Origin: Ancistrus triradiatus
Taxonomy: Eukaryota > Chordata > Actinopteri > Siluriformes > Loricariidae
Reading direction: 5' to 3'
Assembly: GCA_025084515.1 (NCBI GenBank)
Contig: JAJAGP010000218.1
Coordinates: 248,001-312,000, forward strand
DNA length: 64,000 nt
Positions 58,882 to 64,000 of this stretch are shown here, in pieces. The position numbers were made by a program, and so were the translations under genes. Position 1 is the first letter of the stretch, and every line of letters starts with the position of its first letter. The notes under the pieces are model-generated. The model was not told the origin of the DNA. It did not search any database and saw nothing but the letters and a program-made list of their open reading frames with translations.

Positions 58882-60095
58882 GTAATGGACACGCATTAAA
58901 AGAAACCTTCCACGTGCATTTAATGGTGCTTTGGACATAATTTATGGTAAACAATTGTATGCAGTTGGCTTGCTGAATAGCCCTCTATGTGTGGTTAAAT
59001 ATTTTATTTGGTTAACCTTTGTACTTTGCCCTGACTACTGACATCTGCTAGTGTTATCGGACGACACTTTTTACAGTGTCTCTGTTTGCTCTTGGTGTGA
59101 ATGGTACTGACGTGTGACTAGTAATTGCATGGATCTCTTTTAGTTAATGTAAAGAGTTTATTACTGTTGCTTTCCCCTTTGTATCAAGTTGCAAAAAAAG
59201 GCACCACCCACTTTTCCCTCCAGTCAAAGGGTGAGCAGTTTGGTTCTGTATTTTGTGTTAATGTGTAATGACCAACATTGCAATGGTCTGTCTTGCATTG
59301 TACTCAAATCAAGCTGATCAGTCTAATTTAACTGGGTTGGGTGAGACGACCTAAATTGCTTGTTTTGCAGTTGTTACCTAGCATTGCTATATAAAAAAAA
59401 CTTTCCACACGCGCAAGTGATGGAAAATAGGGGCTGAAGGAGTGATGCTGGGTAGGTTTTGAAAACATTGCTGCTGATGGGCTTGATAGCCCGCAGACAA
59501 AATATGGCACCAAAAAAAGACTAGAAATCCACTACAACATAGACAGAAGCTTTTTTTATAAGCTCTGTGAAATTGTAGGGTTTTAATCAACTCCTTAAAA
59601 TTAGCCTGTTTATATTTTTGTTCATGTTCAATATAACTCAAATAAAAAAAACAAAAAAGATCTAATTTAAACTAGTCTTTCTGCACTGTCTGTGACTGAG
59701 CAAAAAAGTAACAAAAAAGAAAGTAGGGGATTAAATTATCTGCGTTTGGATCCCAAAGCACATTAGACATTTAAAACAAGCTGTTTTAAACAGATGCAGA
59801 ACAACAGATGCAAAGTAATTCAGCCAATTTATTTCAAGTCTTCCACATCAGCTCGCAAGTCGTGCTTCTCTACTGTAATATCTACTTCTGAAGTACATTG
59901 CCACAATGTTAAACTTTTTAAAAACGCATGCTGTGTTTGAAAACTGGTAAAATGCAGAGCTATTGCTAACACCTCGTTACAGACTCACAGGTCTGGCGCT
60001 TCACTTAAACTAAATGGTACATGCATTATTGAGTTTAGTGTGCATATAATCTGCATTCGGGATAATTGATTTGGATTGACAAGTGTCTGTGCATG
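58882..60095 (+). other. dlg3 intron after the last visible exon
   Basis: Unassigned, AT-rich. No exon for the SH3 domain (ALFDYD) found here or further on to 64000. Confidence 0.45.
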
Positions 60096-60243
60096 TAATG
60101 AGAGATGCCTTTTAGTTGTTTAGAAGTTACCATGGTTTCCTTTGTGACCTTGTGGAGTATTGCACGCTTTGCTCTTGGAGGGATCTGTGTTGGCTGACCA
60201 CTCTGGGGGAGGGTAACGATGATCTTGAATTTCCTCCATTTCC

Positions 60244-60981
60244 AGTCTAGTAGACCAGGTTTTCAAAGTCTAAGAATGTGGGGCCCCCCAAAAAAGCTAC
60301 TGCCTATACAGACACTGCTGTCATCTGCTCTCAACATCAAGATTTTAGTATATTTTTAAATGTTGAACACACTCGTCTGTATTTAATTTTTAAACACACT
60401 TTTGAACACACATTAGAAAGCGTTCGGTAACTTCAGTGGGGAAAAATTATTTTGTTTCTTTGCACAAAGGAGGCTGATGCAGGGATGCACTGCAAGCCTT
60501 TGGTGCGTTATGATTTTTAAAGTCATAGCAGTTTAAACAGACTGGGTATCTCGCACTTCCCGACTGAGTTTTGCTGATCTTCATGGTGAATGAGAAAAAT
60601 GTCTATGGCACACTAAACGATTATGGATCACACACTACACGACTCGTCCCTCAACCGAACCGAACACGGAGACCCAGAGTAAAGCTGATTGGTTCAAGGC
60701 TTCAGAAAGCTTTTTTCTGCATGGTTGTGGTAGTTTTTGGAACTTGCATTATATAGGCACTCATGCTCCTGCTACAACTTGGTTAACTTGTCCTCCATTG
60801 TATAGGACCATTGCATGCATGAAGAACGTTTGCACACGAAAAGTAAACACAGGATGATTTTGTGCTCAGTTTTCATTGGCTGTTGACTGGACCTGTTCAG
60901 ATTTAATCACTGAACACCGAACACTACTAGATCAAAAAAATCAAACGTTAGATATGCTCCGACTGGTCTGAAATGCGACAC
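60244..60981 (+). other. Sequence inserted between Tc1 fragments, unassigned
   Basis: No gene recognised. The stretch gatcacacactacacgactc at 60627 looks like transposon-derived sequence, but I find no ends. Confidence 0.35.
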
Positions 60982-61556
60982 ACTACACCGAGAGGGACTC
61001 ACACCTGGCACTGCAGGGTCTGTCGCCCTGCTTAAGCCAGTACATGTCCAGGCCCATCTGAAGTTTGCCAGAGAGCATATGGATGATCCAGAAGAGGATT
61101 TGGAGAATATCATGTGGTCTGATGAAACCAAAATAGAACCTTTTGGTAAAAACTCAACCCGTCGTGTTTGGAGGAAGAAGATTGGCGAGTTGCATCCCAA
61201 GAACACCATACCTACTGCCCAAAACATCACTGCTCTAGAGGAGATCTGCATGGAGGAATGGGCCAAAATACTAGCTACAGTGTGTGCAAACCTGGTGAAG
61301 ACTTACAGGAAACGTTTGACCAACAAAGGTTATGTTACAAAGTATGGAATTGAACTTTTGTTATTGACTAAATACTTATTTCCCACCATAATTTACAATT
61401 AAATTCTTTAAAAATTCTGGATTTCCTGGATTTTTTTTTCTCATTTTGTCTCTTATAGTTGAAGTGTACCTATGATGAAAATTAGACCTCTCTCATCTTT
61501 CTAAGCAGGATAACGTGCACAATCAGTGACTGACTAAATACTTTTTTGCCCCACTG
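60982..61556 (+). mobile_element. Tc1-like transposon, 'cagtggggcaaaaaag' family, doubly deleted copy
   Basis: Starts inside the transposase (ctacaccgagagggactcac), contains the first catalytic motif (MWSDETKIEPFGKNSTRRVW), then jumps at 61218 from KNTIPTA to the C-terminal QNITALEEICMEEWAKI, losing the second and third catalytic residues. The right end cttttttgccccactg is intact; the left end is absent. Confidence 0.88.
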
Positions 61557-62114
61557 TGCTTATCATGGGCATTGCGGAAAATCCGCTCTCACATTCATAC
61601 TTCGTCTGTTTTCTTGGTACACATTCTTTCTCCTCTCTCTGTCTTTACGTACCACAAATCAAGCCATTCCCCACACATTCATTAGCTACCTTGCGTGTTA
61701 GTTGTTTACTTTTTTAAAAATCCTTTTCTTGTCTAGTGATGCTTGCGATATACTGTGGTCTAGAAATGGTTTAGTAACTTTTTCCAGCCTGATGAGCATC
61801 AACAACTCTACTTCTGAATATATCACTTCCTTAAACATGTGTTGTACAAATCAGACCATGCTAGATCCCTCTCTTTAAATTCAACAGGGTGTCCACTCGC
61901 ACCTGATTGTCATCCTATTAATAGAAAACACCCGACTCTAATTTCATCTTCTAGTTAACTGCCAATCTTAAAGTTTTACATTGTTTTCCTTGGTAAGTAT
62001 AATATTTTTGTCTAGTGTTTAACTGGGTACTCCATCTGCTTATAGGACATCTGAAGTTTCAGGCCATATTTATGCAGAAATTCCAAAGGGTATACAAACC
62101 TTTAAGCACCACTG

Positions 62115-63129
62115 TACACTAAGAAGCTTATACAGCGAATACAACAGTTCCAACACCCATCCCCAAAGATATTTACGCTAATATTGGCAGACGTGCAATT
62201 TTGCAGCTTGTAAAACGCATTATAACCTCGTTGAAATCATAAACACACTCCTGCTTTCATTTGTAGCTGTGGGTGGTACTTGCTGTTCTACAGTTAAGCT
62301 CTAAGCAGTGTTGTGTCTGGCAATATGGAAGAGTATTGAGTATTGTTACTGTCCTGTCAGCAATACCAGTTAGGTCTCTAAATTGCTGTATTTTTTAAGG
62401 AAGCCTTGATGTTACTTACTCTGTGCCAAGAATGACTTTATCCAGCTACGTGTCCACTCTGCGCACAAGCAATTTCCTGACATTATCATGTTTTTGTTAT
62501 AATCTTGTCACAGTTATGACAGATCATTTCCACTGAGCTGACTGCTGTGAATCTCATAAGACCATGATGAAAGTCACATGATGAGCTTGAAATATTCCTC
62601 ATGCATTTTTAGAGTATGATGGTTTTTAGTATGATTGTTCTTGTGGTCCCTCTCTGAAGGCAGATCATGGAGAAAGTTTAATTGTTTATGACATAAAATC
62701 AGAATTGGCTGATTATGTTAAAGAAAATTGGAAATTTGAAAATAGTCATTGTTGCATATCTTTACAACATACTTTAGGTTTGAGGTTTGACAAGAGCCCT
62801 TGTGTGCAGTGGTGTCATCAGGACCTCTACAGAACTGTTTGAAGGATATTCTGTATTGTGGTTGTTCTTGTCTATTATTATCATGGTTCACTAGTATATC
62901 ACTAGTTCTGACCCTACATATTCACATGCTGCTTGGGAACATTGAAGCTCTGCTTTTGTCATTTCAAGAGAAGAAATTAGTTGCTTGTTATGTGACAGTT
63001 TGTTAAAACTGTGCTTTTTATTCCAAAATAGTCATCACATTTCGAAGTGAAGTAAATAGGTATTTACTTAGCTATATAGGCAATCACACTATTGTTATCC
63101 GATTCTGAACATTCCGAAATTTTCGATGC
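62115..63129 (+). other. dlg3 intron without recognised gene
   Basis: Unassigned, AT-rich. Confidence 0.4.
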
Positions 63130-63545
63130 GTATCAACTGCCGCAATTTTCGAGATATTGAGCCCGTTCCAGTGCCGTTGCGTACGGTCTGGTTGGGAATG
63201 GTGTGCTTGTATAGGGCTTTCCGGCCGGACTTCGGGGGGCCCCACAGGCACCCCTGTAAAGTCCCAAATATTCAAATAGGAAATTAATGGGCCCAAATTT
63301 AACGAACCATAAATCAGTCAGTTGTCGACCTACGGCCACAATATTCGGCAGGCATGGTCCTGGGTGCAATCTGAGGTGACTTGTGATGTCCATTAGGCCC
63401 CTGAAGACCCCGGCTGGGCACTGGGGCCCCTGGCGAGCCAATGACTGTAACTCAGTCAGTTTTCGACCTACGGCCACGAATTTTGGCACGCTTGGTCCCG
63501 GGGGCACCCTGGGGTGACGTGATGCCCATGGGGCCCATGAGGTAC
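63130..63545. repeat. GC-rich tandem dimer of an unclassified repeat
   Basis: Two related units about 138 bp apart: tcagtcagttgtcgacctac at 63314 and tcagtcagttttcgacctac at 63452, followed in both by ggccac, a ggcatggtcc/gcttggtccc part and a gatgtccattaggcccctga/gatgcccatggggcccatga part. The preceding 180 bp is also GC-rich and may be a diverged third unit. Far higher GC than the intron around it. Confidence 0.7.
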
Positions 63546-64000
63546 ACTAAGGGTCGGCCATTGCAGAGTGGCAATCACACTCGCACTTTCCTCAGGAAAT
63601 GCACCTCTCTAGTTTTAAATGCAGTCTCTCTACCTCCCGTTCATATAACGTTTTCTTTTATAACTTTGTATGCACTAAGAATTGAACATACAAGCAGGTT
63701 TCTTTTGCATGCAAGCACGCCCAGTTTCTTAAAAGTTTTTTAAATTAAGTTACCTCCAATTAGTGTAATGTTTACAGCCTTACAGATATGACTTGTAGAA
63801 TTGGCGATTACTTCAAAAAAGGAGTTTTCTAGGAGGAAAATTCTTAGGGCAAACGAAACAATGCAGACGACATCTGATAGGCACCGAAACAGTAATAGTT
63901 AACGTGATAAAATAGGCCATGCTGTAATATGAAAATTGTCGTTTTCTTCAATTATATGTTTATTAGAACTTCTAAAGTGTGTTCCTTGTAAAATGAGTTT
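63546..64000 (+). other. dlg3 intron without recognised gene
   Basis: Unassigned, AT-rich, to the window end. Confidence 0.4.

Larger units (their letters stand above)
60096..62114 (-). mobile_element. Tc1-like transposon fragments, 'cttgaaagtttgtgaaccc' family, split
   Basis: The left fragment 60096-60243 matches the N-terminal transposase region (gagggtaacgatgatcttga, atttcctccatttcca). The right fragment, about 61755-62114, matches the start-codon region and the right terminal repeat (tttaagcaccactg before TA). Between them lie 1.5 kb of other sequence, including a Tc1 copy of another family. The left terminal repeat and the catalytic region are missing. Confidence 0.7.

Overview
The window is vertebrate nuclear DNA, almost certainly from a ray-finned fish. 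The only host gene visible is dlg3 (SAP102, a membrane-associated guanylate kinase scaffold of the postsynaptic density) on the + strand. Ten constitutive coding exons and one probable cassette exon lie between 853 and 58881, and their translation is very close to what I remember of vertebrate DLG3. They encode the linker before PDZ1, then PDZ1, PDZ2, the PDZ2-PDZ3 linker, PDZ3 and the start of the PDZ3-SH3 linker. All splice phases join without a break (404 complete codons, 433 with the cassette). The true 5' exons, and the SH3 and guanylate-kinase exons, lie outside the window.

Everything else is intron, and the introns are filled with transposons. At least ten Tc1-like DNA transposons belong to three main families, recognised by their ends: a 'cagtggtgcttgaaagtttg' family, a 'cagtggtgtgaaaaagtgtt' family, and a 'cagtggggcaaaaa' family. 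A fourth Tc1-like family, present as a decayed transposase fragment at about 54.8-55.45 kb, shares its terminal repeat with three long palindromic non-autonomous elements at 1.1, 6.0 and 22.3 kb. There is also a piggyBac-type MITE with TTAA ends, a pogo-like element with a remnant DNA-binding domain, and a hAT-type MITE with an exact 8-bp target duplication inside a Tc1 copy. All transposases here are broken. The richness in Tc1 would suit a catfish or another otophysan, but I cannot prove the species.

Between 31.8 and 39.3 kb sit two copies of an LTR retrotransposon. It carries a short Gag-like remnant and a long array of 30- and 18-nt repeats, and no polymerase. A probable solo LTR of a different family interrupts a Tc1 terminal repeat at 27.9-28.9 kb. 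SINE/LINE-like fragments, an unclassified repeat family in three copies (19.3, 24.9 and 39.3 kb), a tandem dimer at 63.1-63.5 kb and four long dinucleotide microsatellites complete the repeat content.

The most interesting host-gene signals are three. The first is a CpG-enriched, non-repetitive block at about 49.9-50.64 kb that ends in a strong splice donor; it may be an alternative dlg3 first exon and promoter for a PDZ-less isoform. The second is the 87-nt in-frame cassette exon in the PDZ2-PDZ3 linker. The third is a DLG1-like exon before PDZ1. The most interesting mobile-element signals are the shared Glu-to-Lys change at the third catalytic position in all three testable copies of one Tc1 family, and the repeat-bearing LTR element.
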